Assembly (NCBI GenBank): GCA_920105625.2 | Contig: OV050031.1 | Location: forward strand, 46,714,925 to 46,778,924 | Origin: Clusia tigrina | Taxonomy: Eukaryota; Arthropoda; Insecta; Diptera; Clusiidae | DNA length: 64,000 nucleotides | Direction of reading: 5' to 3' | Shown here: piece after piece, positions 1 through 11,159 of the stretch | How positions within the stretch are numbered: the first letter of the stretch is position 1 | How the letters are laid out: every line of letters begins with the position of its first letter | Notes under the pieces: model-generated | Seen by the model: the letters and a program-made list of their open reading frames with translations, nothing else | What the model was told of the DNA's origin: nothing | Databases searched by the model: none | Position numbers and translations under genes: made by a program

Positions 1-235
1 CCAGAGCTCCGTCAACCTTTTACTGCTTTCTTTTATGAATTCTTTAGCAATATCATTTATTTCTTAAAGAAAAAGTGACAACTGCCTGAACAAAACTAAG
101 TAAAGTGTGAAAAAATGTTTCTGTTGACTGTTTATTTTCTTGCAAGGCGAATAAAAAATCAAATGTCAATGTGGCCATGTGCTTTCCAATGTAAAATCTT
201 CTTGACTACTACTTTTTCACGCAAAAGAAACATAT

Positions 236-768
236 TGTTACGTAATCGTCCTTAAGACAATTTTTACCCAAGCTCAATACTTGGATTCGTATCGCTGGAT
301 TGTTTAATAAGCAACCAATTCCTTCTTCAGCTGGAACAATTGGCTTTATTCTAGTTTTAGCTGATGAAACTTCTTCTTCGCTTATCCACAACGCACCACA
401 CTTTTCTATTTACATCGCTCTGAGACGATCACTTGTTAGCTCTCCGTTGCTAACACGATGCTCACGCTACTTGCTGCCACTCTCAGGATTCAGCTATGAT
501 CCTTTTACCAGTGTCACTGGTTAACTGATCTGCTACTACGATGTTCACTTTCGGCTACGCTCACTGTTTCCCTGCTGCTGCTACTACTTGTTCACTTTCA
601 CTTATTTACTGATCCCGAACTCAACTGTGCAGACACTTATACACTTCTTGCACATGAGAATCTCAATTTGCCACCGAACGCAGCTTCGCGTGCTACCTCG
701 CGTGTGCATTCTTAGGGGTTGAAATCGACACTCACTACCCAATCAGATGGCGTGCTGATTTCGTAACA
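236..768 (-). repeat. Solo LTR, Ty3/gypsy-like
   Basis: A 533-bp block starts TGTTACG and ends CGTAACA, the inverted termini expected of an LTR. It is flanked on both sides by ATAT (232-235 and 769-772), a 4-bp target duplication. Read on the minus strand it has a TATA-like GTATAAG (636-642) and a downstream AATAAA (345-350) in the order needed for an LTR promoter and poly(A) signal. No internal region or partner LTR adjoins it, so it looks like a recombined solo LTR. The family is inferred only from duplication length and termini. Confidence 0.55.
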
Positions 769-772
769 ATAT

Positions 773-1741
773 GCACCCCAATTCTAAATTACTTTCCGCA
801 GTGAATTTTTTAATTTTTCCGTATTCCCCATATTCTAAACAAAATCCGCATGCGATTTTTCAAATTTCAATTTCGAACTTGCGAAAAAATCGCAAAAAAA
901 ACCGAATCCTCAATACCAGGTATTCGAATGAATATAAATTAGCGGTAATTTTTCACATTTCATATCATTTTGTTCGCCAACATTTTTGTTGCGAAATTGG
1001 TGGAATCTTTGTGATTAATTAATTAAAACTTCTTAGAAATGCAATTCTTTTAATAAAATACGAGTATAAATTAAATTGATGAATTAAACTATCTTTATCT
1101 GTACATTTTTTTAGGAAAATAAATTTAAAAAAATTTTTTATAGCGAGTGCAAGGTCTAATGACAAAAATTATTTTATATTTCAAAATAAAAATTTGTTTG
1201 TCTTTATTTAATTTAAATGTTCCCAATATTTCGGTTTCCTCCGGAGAATTCACTAGACACAAACCATAACTCCTGGTATTCCTGTTTTGAATAAAAACTT
1301 ATCCCAACTTTTCTTTTATCGTCGATTTTCTTCCACATTTGTATGCATTGCGGGCTGGGAATCATCACAGTCGCAAACGAGCAGTTCGTGATGTAAAAAT
1401 GTGAATATAATAATATGGTAGACGTGGACGTTCTGTTTATATCGTAATTCGGTATGATGACATACGTGAACATACTCGTTCATTCGAACTTTTATTCGAT
1501 AACTAACTGGCTGTCAAATAAAGGAAAAATTTTAAAAATGTAAGTAAATTTAAAATACATTTTATTTTTTAACTATTTTTATTTTGCTTGCGTGGAGGGT
1601 AACAAGTCTGTACCAACGTTTGGGAATATGAGAACACCCTCACCTGCAGCCCTCTCAAGTAGGAGTGAAGGCTACTTCACCTTATCCGTTTTGCAAATAT
1701 CTGTATGGTGTTATATATAAGGTTGGCCAAGCTTTTGTTTG
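773..1741. other. AT-rich stretch without recognisable gene
   Basis: About 970 bp of AT-rich sequence. Open frames are short (at most 86 codons) with no motif I recognise. Near 1570-1740 the base composition is less AT-biased but I could not assign it. It ends where the RTE-like fragment begins. Confidence 0.4.
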
Positions 1742-2267
1742 AGCTAAATTCTTCAGCATTAGCCTGATTTGCGCGCACGGAAAAGGACGATGCTGTTAAG
1801 GATACGTTCTGCGCGAGACTCGAGGACACATATGACCGCTGCCCTACCCACATGGTTGTCCCCTGATCAACACCCGCGCAACCAAATTGAGCAGGTTGTA
1901 ATCGACGGAAGGCAGCGTGCTATATGTTCGTACGTTCCGGGGAGTCATTATTGACTCTGACCATTATCTTGTTGCAGCCAAGGAACGCATGCGATTATGC
2001 AATGCGAAGAACGTACGATCTGGTACACAAGGAAAGCTGGTATATTTCGCTCAATTGCCGGAACTGCTCCACCAACCTGACTCTTAACCCGACGATTCCG
2101 GCGGACTTTGGGCACATAAATCCCGCTCTATGCGTACCGCCGCAGAGATAATCATTGGATTCAGACGCCCGCCACCAACGAACGCTGCAACACGAACAGT
2201 GCATGAAAATTACCGGGTTAGGAGAACGCAAGAGAAGCGCCTTTTCAGACGAAAGAAACGTGAGCAG
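1742..2267 (+). pseudogene. RTE-type LINE fragment, block 1 (endonuclease remnant)
   Basis: Decayed coding DNA closely resembling the better-preserved RTE copy at 46165-48319. It matches the part of the AP-endonuclease region around the [10 protein letters not shown] motif. An internal deletion then joins it to the stretch encoding the WLSPDQ and [13 protein letters not shown] motifs. Frameshifts and stops are frequent. The block ends exactly at a CAG where the Harbinger insertion starts, and the homology resumes at 12161. The clade name is my recognition of the endonuclease often annotated as craniofacial development protein 2-like; it is not a host gene. Confidence 0.75.
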
Positions 2268-2462
2268 GGGGGTCACTCAGTATCGCGTTTCGCATCGCAA
2301 TGCTATTCAAACTCCAAAAGCGATACGAAAGCAATTTTGTACTCTGTGCTGCGTTCGCATTGGCTTTCACACTGAATGGGAAACGTCAAAAAATATTAAA
2401 ACAGCTGTGGAAAAGTAAACAAAAAGCAGTAGTGAAGTGATTAAAATTTTATTTTGTGAAAA

Positions 2463-4547
2463 ATGGATTCGGTGGCTTTATGGGATGACCAAGAAATTGA
2501 GTGCAACGAAAAAGTGCGGCGGCGAGTTATTCGAGATCATACCGATGTTATGAGTCTCTGACAAAAGGTAAGAAAACATATTGGGTTTGAAGATTTGGCT
2601 AATTTCCAAATTCCAGCTTTGTTCAAAATTTTCGTCTGAGCAAAGAAGCTTTTATATACGTTTGGAATGCGATAACGCCAGAATTAAGAGCCGGCCGGAG
2701 ATCCATCTCTATTCCAGCAGTGGTGAAGCTGCCAGTGGTGCTTATAATACCAGGCCAGGGTGGTTACCAGCACCAAATTGGACAAGACCAATATGTAGGC
2801 TTGGCGCAGCAAATTATGTCCACTTGTCTGCATGAGGTGTGCCGCGCCATTGAAAAAACTATCTGTGCGACGCATACGAGGTGTGATCAAAAAAGAACCG
2901 TTATTGTGTGATCAAAAAATAACGTATTTATTTATTCATCAACAACTATCTTGTCCCCTTTAAAGTAATTCCCCTCAGATATAATACACTTATGCCAGCG
3001 TTTTTTTCTATCCTCGAAACACTTCTGAAACGCGTTTTTGGTATCGCCTACAGCTCCTGTTTCGATTTTTCTTTTATCTCCTCAATCGTAGCAAAACGCT
3101 TTCCTTTCATCGGTGTCTTCAGTTTTGGAAAGAGGAAAAAGTCAGCGGGGGCCAAGTCCGGTGAATACGGTGGTTGAGGCAAGATGGCAAGCGATGTCCA
3201 TGCGACGTTGTTTTTGCTCAAAATTTAACAATTTTGGAAAAATCTTCGCTGCCGCACGTTTCATGCCTAAAACATCCGTAAAAATAGCTTGGCATGAGCC
3301 GAACGATATGCCAACATCATCAGCAACCTCTCTGATAGTGATTTGACGATTATCCAAAATCATATTCTTCACTGCGTCAATATTTTCATCGGTTGTTGAC
3401 GTGCTCGGGCGACCAGGACGATCATCGTCATTGACATCTTCTCGGCCTTCCTTAAACCGGTTATACCACAATTGAACTTGTGTTCTGCTCATAGTAGACT
3501 CGCCAAAGGCCACAGTCAACATTTCAAATGTCCTTGCGCGTTTAATTTCATTTTTTACACAAAACTGAATACAGTTTCTTTGATCTATTTTTTTCGAATA
3601 GTACAAAATCGAAGAGCACACCAAAACACGACTAACCTTTTTATCTGTCAAAAACAAACTGACAATCCAAAATGGTTGGTATTGCTAACATATATAACAG
3701 ACATGTGTACCAACAAAAAAAAATAAAAAATGCGAACATCGAACGTACGTAACTCACGAAAAGATGAAAATAACGGTTATCTTTTGATAACACCTCGTAT
3801 AGTGTTTCAAATGACACAACAGTAAGAAAATGAGGCAAAGAGGTATTCTTACCAAAAATACGGCATCCCGGGAACTATTGGAGCAGTAGATGGTACTCAC
3901 ATACAGATGATTACGCCTACCATCAACACAGTATGAACGCCATGGTTGTAAGTATTTTTTTTTTACCATTCAAAACAGACTTCTTTTTTAATAAAAGTAC
4001 ATTTATTTAAAGATATGTGATCATAAAATGGTCATAAGAGCTGTTGATGCTAGATTTGGGGGAAAGTGCCATGACTTGCATGTGTGGAACATCTCTAACG
4101 AAAGGCAAAAGCTCAAACATCGTTTCGAACGTGGCGACAGGGGAACACGAATTCTCGGTGAGTATATTTTGCACAAGTCATCTTCAAACTTCCTAATAGT
4201 TCCCCTTCGATTGTTCCTTTCAAGGTGATTGAGGGTATCCATTGGAACCGTGGTTATTAACACCATATCGGAATGCCACCGAAAGCTCACCAGAAGCTAT
4301 TTTTAATGAGTCAGTAAGGCGCGATCAATAATAGAGCGGATGTTTGGTGTGTTGAAAGCGCGGTTTGGCTGCGAGGGAGCTGCACTATGCTCAAGACAAA
4401 GTTGTGCGCATAATGAACGTGTGCTGTGCTCTGCACAACATTTGTAAGGCGTTCAACGTTGAGGAACCCTCCTTGGTTCCAAGCGAAAATGACGATTCAT
4501 CGCAACCGATTTTATTGGCTGCTTGCCAAAATAGTGACGGAAATTAA
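2463..4547 (+). pseudogene. Harbinger transposase, interrupted and decayed
   Basis: The reading begins MDSVALWDDQ at about 2463 and runs through a probable intron near 2570-2620. It continues with the PIF helix-turn-helix-like block ending VGLAQQIMSTCLHEV (near 2800) and is then broken by a mariner insertion at 2877-3797. It resumes with the catalytic motif GIPGTIGAVDGTHIQ (about 3860-3905). Further pieces encode VIRAVDARFGGKCHD (4031-4075) and ALHNICKAFN (4431-4460), the conserved Harbinger C-terminal region with its HNIC motif. A likely intron lies near 4155-4225. Frames change several times, so it is a pseudogene. The family assignment is firm; the exact exon limits are not. Confidence 0.75.
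2877..3797 (-). mobile_element. mariner element, internally deleted
   Basis: Inverted ends of roughly 30 bp (CGAGGTGTGATCAAAA at the left, CGAGGTGTTATCAAAA read inward from the right) are bordered by TA on both sides (2875-2876, 3798-3799). The minus-strand ORF 3142-3657 encodes the N-terminal DNA-binding half of a mariner transposase, with motifs such as QVQLWYNRFKEGREDV and DDRPGRPSTS. Downstream, in another frame, is YSPDLAPADFFLFPKL around the third catalytic Asp. The central catalytic part is missing, which explains the 921-bp length against about 1.3 kb for full elements. It sits inside the Harbinger transposase gene. A related end fragment lies at 59007-59180. Confidence 0.85.
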
Positions 4548-4624
4548 AGAAATACTGCTAGAACAATTAGGGATGAAATAAGAAACGCGATGATATAGTT
4601 TGATACTTCATTGCCATAGTAGTA

Positions 4625-4800
4625 TTTAATTGATTAAAAATAAAGCACATGGTTGCGTAAAACTTAAATAAAAAAATCACATGGTTTGTATTTAATAAAA
4701 AGAAAATAAGGCACTCCGTTGCTTAAAACTTAAAATATAAAAAATTCACATGGTTTGTACTTAATAAAATAAAAATAAAGCACTCACTTGCATAGAAAAA
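4625..4800. repeat. Degenerate tandem repeat inside the Harbinger
   Basis: Two to three imperfect AT-rich units of about 60-70 bp recur, each containing a version of TCACATGGTTTGTATTTAAT followed by a GCACTC/GCACAT motif and TTGC(G/T)TAAAACTTAAA. They lie between the end of the transposase and the 3' end of the Myb-like ORF. Confidence 0.6.
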
Positions 4801-4926
4801 AATAAATTAAAAGCTTCCTAACATTGTTTGTGAGAAATTTGTGCACAGCGCTCAGCTAAGTCCTTTCGACTCGACTCCAAATCGAGAATTTTTTTTATTT
4901 CCAACTTTTGTTTTTTTAACTGAAGC

Positions 4927-5213
4927 TGTTCGTAGTAACACTATATTTAATTATAAATACTCGTATTTTAGTAATATAACAATGTCTCTTAATATAACAA
5001 TGTTTAACTCTCTTAATTTAACTCTCTCTCTCTCTCCTCCATTAATTTTGTATATGTATTTTTGATATATTAGCATAGCTTGCACTGTGCAAATAAAATT
5101 CTCCCCAGTTTATCATATACCTTAAGCACACGTAGTTGCAGTTTTTATTATCGGTCGTTTAAAAATTGAATAGTTCAAGCGGTTGGTAAAAAGGCTTACC
5201 ATTCCCATAAACA
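4927..5213 (+). repeat. BEL 1 left LTR
   Basis: 287-bp LTR. Compared by eye with the right copy it differs by two substitutions (GATATATT/GATGTATT and GTTTATC/GTTGATC) and one TC dinucleotide in a CT microsatellite. AATAAAA near 5091 is a candidate poly(A) signal. Confidence 0.93.
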
Positions 5214-5820
5214 TTTGGTGACCCCGACGTGATATCGGTTGCGTTTTTTCGTTTAATTCGTTTTTGGATTGGGTATTCCAACGGGCATTTACTTGGTCGG
5301 AACTTTTCCTGCTAAAATTGGTTGGCTGGAAAATACACCGACGCCTTCTTTTTGACTTTGTGTGACCTTCGGGGATAATTGGGGATTCAAACACTTGGTT
5401 TGATTCTCACATTAAACATTATCTGCTCGCTGCCGCTGCCAGCGCAATTTCGCTTACTTCGTTCTTCGTGCTTTCTCGCTGTTTCGTTTAGTGTCGCTAT
5501 AGTTGCGTTAGGTCAATTCAGTTCGCTGCAATCGTGCTGCTACCTATATTGTCATATTAATTGATTACTTTGTGATCGTGACTTTCTATAACACAGTTTT
5601 AGTGTTCGGACATTCGGTTTAATAAGTTCATTAAACGTGTGCATTTAAATGCAAGGTTTAAAATAATTACCTAAAGTTTAGGGGCAAAATAAATACGGTT
5701 TCGGACATAACGGTACTCGCTATTTCTCAGTTTACCTTTCGTTGTAGCTACACTAGACTATATCGGTACTTTTCGTTCGTCATATTGGTTTGTGATTTTT
5801 AGTTTACAGCAAATACTACC

Positions 5821-6342
5821 ATGTCAAGATCAAAGAAAGGTCGACATTCCGTGTCAAATCCAGCGGTTCTGGAAACGGTTAATAAAAATCGTATGTTCTT
5901 GGCGCGGAAAAGTGCATGGTTCATCTCGCAATTGCAGTTAATGCAGAAGGGACTAACTGAAATTGTGTTACGTTCATCTGATGAATTACTGCTTTCCATC
6001 AAATTGGAGCAGCTCAATCGATTGCAAGAGCAGTTCGAAGACGTGCAATCTCAATTGGAGATGGAGGACCATGAAGAAATTGAGAGTGATGCTCGATGCC
6101 AATTTTTTGAATACTTTTCGGAGATAAAATCTGCGATTGCCAAAGAGCTAAAGGAGCGTGCGTCTTCAGGTGCGATGGCATCTACTCCCAAGAGAGTTTT
6201 CGATGGAGGCTCAGATGTTTCAAACTGTCAAACTTTACCTCAAAAACCATCAAAATTTAAAGGGCGTGGAAAAATTCTAGCCTTTAAAATCTTGTTTGAG
6301 TGGAACAGCGATGGATGCCATTCGGTCATTGGAAATAAATGA
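5821..6342 (+). pseudogene. BEL 1 gag, N-terminal part
   Basis: The ATG at 5821 opens a 173-codon frame with a basic start and a glutamine/glutamate-rich helical region (LQEQFEDVQSQLEMEDHEE), as in the N-terminal part of BEL gag proteins. The gag reading shifts to another frame around 6290 and carries on in the next ORF, so this copy cannot make an intact Gag. It lies about 600 bp behind the left LTR, after the usual untranslated leader. Confidence 0.65.
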
Positions 6343-7883
6343 CCAAAATTATATTAATGCGGTAACTTTGCTAAAATCTAGATTTGATATTAAACGCATG
6401 CAGTTTCAGACACATGTTAAGGAAATTTTCAATCTAAAGAGGGTTCGTGATGGCTCTGCCATTGGTTTAAGGCAAATGTGTGATAAGATTAAATCTCACC
6501 TTCGAGCCTTGTACTTTATTGCCGGTCGAGATGAACTTCTTGATAGTGTGCTCATATATCTGGTTAACAGCAAGGTCGATGCTGGAACCAGAGCGAAGTG
6601 GGAGGAGGAATCTCCTTCGCACGACATACCAACGTGGGAATCTATGGTGGAGTTCCTGGAGAAGAGATGCCGGATAATGGAAGGTATAACTGCAGCCTCG
6701 GTAAGCCAGACACTGAGCAAGCAGGTGGGTACTAAACATGCGTTCGTCACAGTTCATCCTAATCAACCTTGCACATTTTGCAATGTAAGGGAGCATGCAA
6801 TTACTTCCTGTTCGCCTTTTTTAAGGTTATCTCCCACCTTACGGTTTAAAGAAGCCAAAAGGCGACAGCTATGTATTAATTGTTTGAAACCAGGGAATAT
6901 TATCAAAAATTGCAAATCTGTCTGTTGCAAGCAGTGCTCATCTAAGCACCATACACTATTACATTTTGATCGCATTGCTTCGCCTCAAGCTGCTGCTGTA
7001 ATATCAAATTGTTCTAACCTTTCTGCTCTTGCCCACAATTCACAGGCAGCCCTGGTGTCAACTTCACTTCTGAACTCTCAGCTTGCCACATCAAGCGCAA
7101 TGCCTGAAGATTTTATTTTTCTCGCTACTGCAATTGTGTTTTTGAAACCAAGAACAGGAAACCCGATTCCATTCAGAGCAATCCTTGATTCCGCGTCACA
7201 ATTAAATTTTATAACAAATCGTGCCGCTAGTCAGCTACAACTCAAAACAACCAAATCAAAAACCCAAGTGTCTGGAACTGGTGAAAGGGATTTTGTAGCT
7301 GACCAAACTGTTGATATCTGTTTTCAATCTCATGATGGTGGTTATCATACCTCAATCACAGCCGTTGCCATTCCATCGATCACCGACCATCAACCCAATA
7401 TCTCTTTAAATGCAACATTTTGGAATATACCTTCAAATATAACTCTTGCCGACCCAACATTCTTCAAATCTCAGCGTGTGGATATTTTGATTGGAGCCGG
7501 ACTCTTCTTTGATTTGATGTGCGTCGGCCAAACTCGATTGAGCCCAACCTTACCACTTCTTCAGAAAACAAAGTTAGGCTGGATTGTATGTGGTGGAAGA
7601 CAACCTTCCACTAGTAAAATTGTATCTTTAGCAGTCGTCGATAAATGTGCTTCAGAAAATGATTCTGATGGCTCTTTAGAGCAGCTATTAAGGAGTTTTT
7701 GGGAGGTAGAGCATTTTGTTGAGACTGAGCGTAAGGCTACTAATGAAAGCTCTGAGTGCGAATTGCACTTCAAAAACAATGTTAAACGTTTAAGTTCTGG
7801 CGAGTACTCTGTGCGTCTTCCCATAAAACATAGCATTGACCTCCTTGGTGAATCGTATCAGCAAGCATTATTGCGCTTTAATT
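6296..7883 (+). pseudogene. BEL 1 gag zinc knuckles and protease
   Basis: The continuous frame holds the gag capsid-like part (DAIRSLEINDQNYINAVTLL). Cys/His clusters follow, around CTFCNVREHAITSC and CINCLKPGNIIKNC, with CKQCSSKHHTLLH after them; these are nucleic-acid-binding knuckles. A retropepsin-like motif AILDSASQLNFITNRAA appears at about 7180, where the family norm is DSGS; the Ser-for-Gly change may weaken it. The C-terminal linker toward RT runs into a T homopolymer at 7882-7899, where roughly 150 bp of the usual polyprotein seems to be missing. Confidence 0.75.
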
Positions 7884-7896
7884 TTTTTTTTTTTTT

Positions 7897-9000
7897 TTGC
7901 CTCATCATTGTGTTTTTAAGTCAGACAGCACAACAACAAAATTGCGAGTTGTGTTTGATGCGTCGGCATCAACTTCCACTGGCTATTCGCTTAACGATTT
8001 GCTGAGGGCTGGACCTACAATCCAGCCAAATCTTTTCAGTATTCTATTACGCTTCCGAACCTTTGAGATCGCTCTAACAGGAGATATATGCAAAGTGTAC
8101 AGATGTGTACGAATGCAGCATCCTGACAATTTTCTTCAATGCATTTTATGGCGTGACTCTCCAGAGGAAAATATACAAATATATAAGTTAGATACGGTCA
8201 CATACGGTACCAAATCGGCGGCATTTTTGTCTATTCGTACCATGCATCAATTAGCTTATGATGAAGAGCGAGTTCTGCCAATCGGTGCAGAGACAGTTCG
8301 CAGAGATTTCTATGTTGACGACCTCATTTCAGGAGGAAATTCTGAAGACGAAGTCACGGAGATTATGCGTCAAACAACTGAGCTCCTTAATAAAGGAAAT
8401 TTCAAATTAAGAAAATGGTGTTCCAACAATTCTAAGGTGCTAAACCAAGTTCCAGAAGAGGATAAAGAAAAATATTTGAGATTTAGTGATGGGAGCGACG
8501 TGACCAAAACTCTTGGCTTGGTATGGGATCCTGTAGATTCTTTCTTGTTTTCATTCATGCCACACTCACTTCCGGGTAAAGTGACAAAACGATCGGTATT
8601 GTCCACCATTGCCCGATTTTATGACCCATTAGGCTTGATTGGTCCTGTCATCACTAAGGCCAAAATCTTGCTTGAACAACTATGGAAGGACAAGGTAGAC
8701 TGGGACGAGAGCTTTCCCCAGACACTTTATTCAACTTGGGTAAATTTATTGGAAGAATTTAAAACAGTAGAGAGTTCTAAATTTCGTCGCTTAGTGTTTT
8801 TGCCATGCTCGAAGGTGGAAGTTCATGAATTTTGTGATGCAAGCCTGTCGGCATATGGTGTGTGCATTTACATTCGATCACAAAATAAGAATGGAATCAA
8901 TGTAGATTTACTTTGTTCGAAATCACGAGTTTCACCACTAAAAACCCTGACAGTCTCAAAACTAGAGTTATCGCAGCTATGCTCCTATCGGAACTTGTAA
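7897..9000 (+). pseudogene. BEL 1 reverse transcriptase and start of RNase H
   Basis: Encodes [19 protein letters not shown], the RT palm segment with an Asp (LTGDICKVYRCV), and the catalytic RDFYVDDLISGG box at about 8307. It continues with FKLRKWCSN and the connection motif FYDPLGLIGPV, ending in the RNase H start HEFCDASLSAYGVCIYIRS. The frame breaks near 8970 within the KLEL region, where the next ORF continues the same protein. RT itself keeps its catalytic YVDD. Confidence 0.8.
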
Positions 9001-10802
9001 GCTCAATTTCAAAATTAGGAATTTTTGAATGTGATTTTCACTGCTGGTCAGATTCCATGGTGGTATTATCATGGTTACGAAATGAACCGTCAAATTTCAC
9101 AGTATTCGTTTCAAATAGAGTGAACATTATTCAAATTCTTACTGCAGGAATGAAATGGCATTTTGTACCAACCACAATGAATCCTGCAGATATCCTGTCA
9201 AGGGGATCCACACCACGTGAATTACTGAAATGTAAGCTTTGGAAGCATGGCCCTCCTTTTCTTCAAGGCGATCGAGATACGTGGCCAGATTCCCCAGGTT
9301 ATGTTAAAGAACTACCCGAGAAGCGCAAGAATATTTTGCTTTCAACATCAAACATGTCGGACTTATCATTAAAATGCAAATTTCTTAACTCCTTTGGAAA
9401 GCTGCATCGAGTATTCGGCTATATTTACAAATTTATTTCGCAAGGCAAGGACCGAAGGGGTCCACTTACAGTAGAGGATGTTCATCAAGGCACATATTTA
9501 TTGATTCGAATGGTATAACAAAGGCACTTCCCAGATTACAAAATACTCAAATCTGGTAGTCGCGTAGCATCATCTAGCAAAATCTGCTCTCTCACACCAT
9601 TTTTAGATAACTTTGGTTTAATGCGAGTGAGAGGACGCCTCCAGCATTCAGCTCTGGACTTTGAATCGAAGCATCCAATTATATTGCCCCAAGGGCATCC
9701 GGTTACAAATTCGATAATAGAATTCTTTCATCGCAAATTATTGCATGCAGGGACGCAGGCATCATTAGCCGCAATTCGTCTACAATATTGGCCAGTAGGT
9801 GGTCGCAAGGCAGTAAGCCACATCATTAATAAGTGTATCAGGTGCTTGCACGTACGGCCTAGGTTAACGGAGCACATCATGGGAGATTTACCGGAAGGAA
9901 GAGTAAAGGCAAACAGAACCTTTCTAGTGACTGGTACGGACTTTTGTGGGCCATTCTACTATCGGTCTGAAGTTCGGAATAGACCACCAATAAAATGTTA
10001 CGTCTGCCTATTTATTTGCTTTTCTACAAAGGCTGTCCACTTGGAACTGGTAAAGGATTTGTCTACTCCAGCATTCTTGGCAGCTCTACGCCGTTTTACA
10101 TGCACTCGAGGAAAACCGAAAACCATTTGGTCAGACAACGCAACAAATTTCGTAGGGGCGAAAAATTAATTGGTTTCTCTAAAAAGGTTGTTCTTCAATG
10201 AGACACACTTAAGGGCAGTTCAGCAGCAATGCCTCAGCGATGGAATTGATTGGAAATGCATACCACCTAGATCTCCACATTTTGGAGGACTCTGGGAGGC
10301 GGCTATTAAAACCGCCAAGTTTCATTTTTATCGAGCTGTCGGTTCAAACATTCTAAATTTCGAAGAGCTCCGTACTCTTGTGTGCCAAATATCCGCAATT
10401 GTAAATTCACGTCCTCTTTGTCCCATTTCAGAAAATCCTTACGATTTAGACGTACTAACTCCTGCCTATTTTCTTATTGGCGGTCCCTTCACCGCTATAA
10501 TAGAACCGGATGTCACTCCTTTGAATTTCAATCGATTAAATCGTTGGCAACGCATTTGCTATATGCAGCAACAATTTTGGAGAAAATGGAGTTCGGGGTA
10601 CTTAACTCTTCTGCAGCAAAGAAGCAAATGGCAACACGCTTCAGCAAATCTACAAGTGGGAGCTCTTGTTTTGATAAAGGACGAAAATATTCCACCTTTA
10701 AAGTGGCAAATGGCAAGAGTAGCGGAAACAATTAAGGGTGATGATAATGTTGTTCGTGTGGCGTTCTTCGCACATCAAGTGGTATACTCAAACGAGCCGT
10801 GA
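8913..10802 (+). pseudogene. BEL 1 RNase H and integrase, with two in-frame stops
   Basis: One reading frame (three open stretches separated by stops at 9516-9518 and 10167-10169) encodes the RNase H remainder (CWSDSMVVLSWLRNEP) and an RVNIIQ segment. The integrase follows: a Cys-rich N-domain (INKCIRCLHVRP), the first Asp in GTDFCGPFYY, the second in [13 protein letters not shown], and the Glu in HFGGLWEAAIKTAK. The end is a BEL-type C-domain (PPLKWQMARV). Both stops interrupt otherwise conserved sequence, so they look like point mutations. Confidence 0.8.
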
Positions 10803-10870
10803 CCAAACTATGCTGCCTTCCCACAGATCCTGGCAATGTTGAAAGCGTGACCCTTCCAACGGGGGGAGGA

Positions 10871-11159
10871 TGTTCGTAGTAACACTATATTTAATTATAA
10901 ATACTCGTATTTTAGTAATATAACAATGTCTCTTAATATAACAATGTTTAACTCTCTTAATTTAACTCTCTCTCTCTCTCTCCTCCATTAATTTTGTATA
11001 TGTATTTTTGATGTATTAGCATAGCTTGCACTGTGCAAATAAAATTCTCCCCAGTTGATCATATACCTTAAGCACACGTAGTTGCAGTTTTTATTATCGG
11101 TCGTTTAAAAATTGAATAGTTCAAGCGGTTGGTAAAAAGGCTTACCATTCCCATAAACA
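10871..11159 (+). repeat. BEL 1 right LTR
   Basis: 289-bp partner of the LTR at 4927-5213, preceded directly by the polypurine tract and followed by the GAAGC target duplication. Confidence 0.93.

Larger units (their letters stand above)
4927..11159 (+). mobile_element. BEL/Pao retrotransposon 1
   Basis: LTRs of 287 bp (4927-5213) and 289 bp (10871-11159) start TGTTCGTAG and end CATAAACA. A perfect 5-bp duplication GAAGC flanks them (4922-4926, 11160-11164). A TGGTGACCCCGAC leader motif follows the left LTR, and a GGGGGGAGGA polypurine tract abuts the right LTR (10861-10870). The interior encodes gag, protease, RT, RNase H and integrase in the order diagnostic of BEL/Pao, but with stops, frameshifts and a deletion. 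Inserted into the Harbinger Myb-like ORF. Confidence 0.93.
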
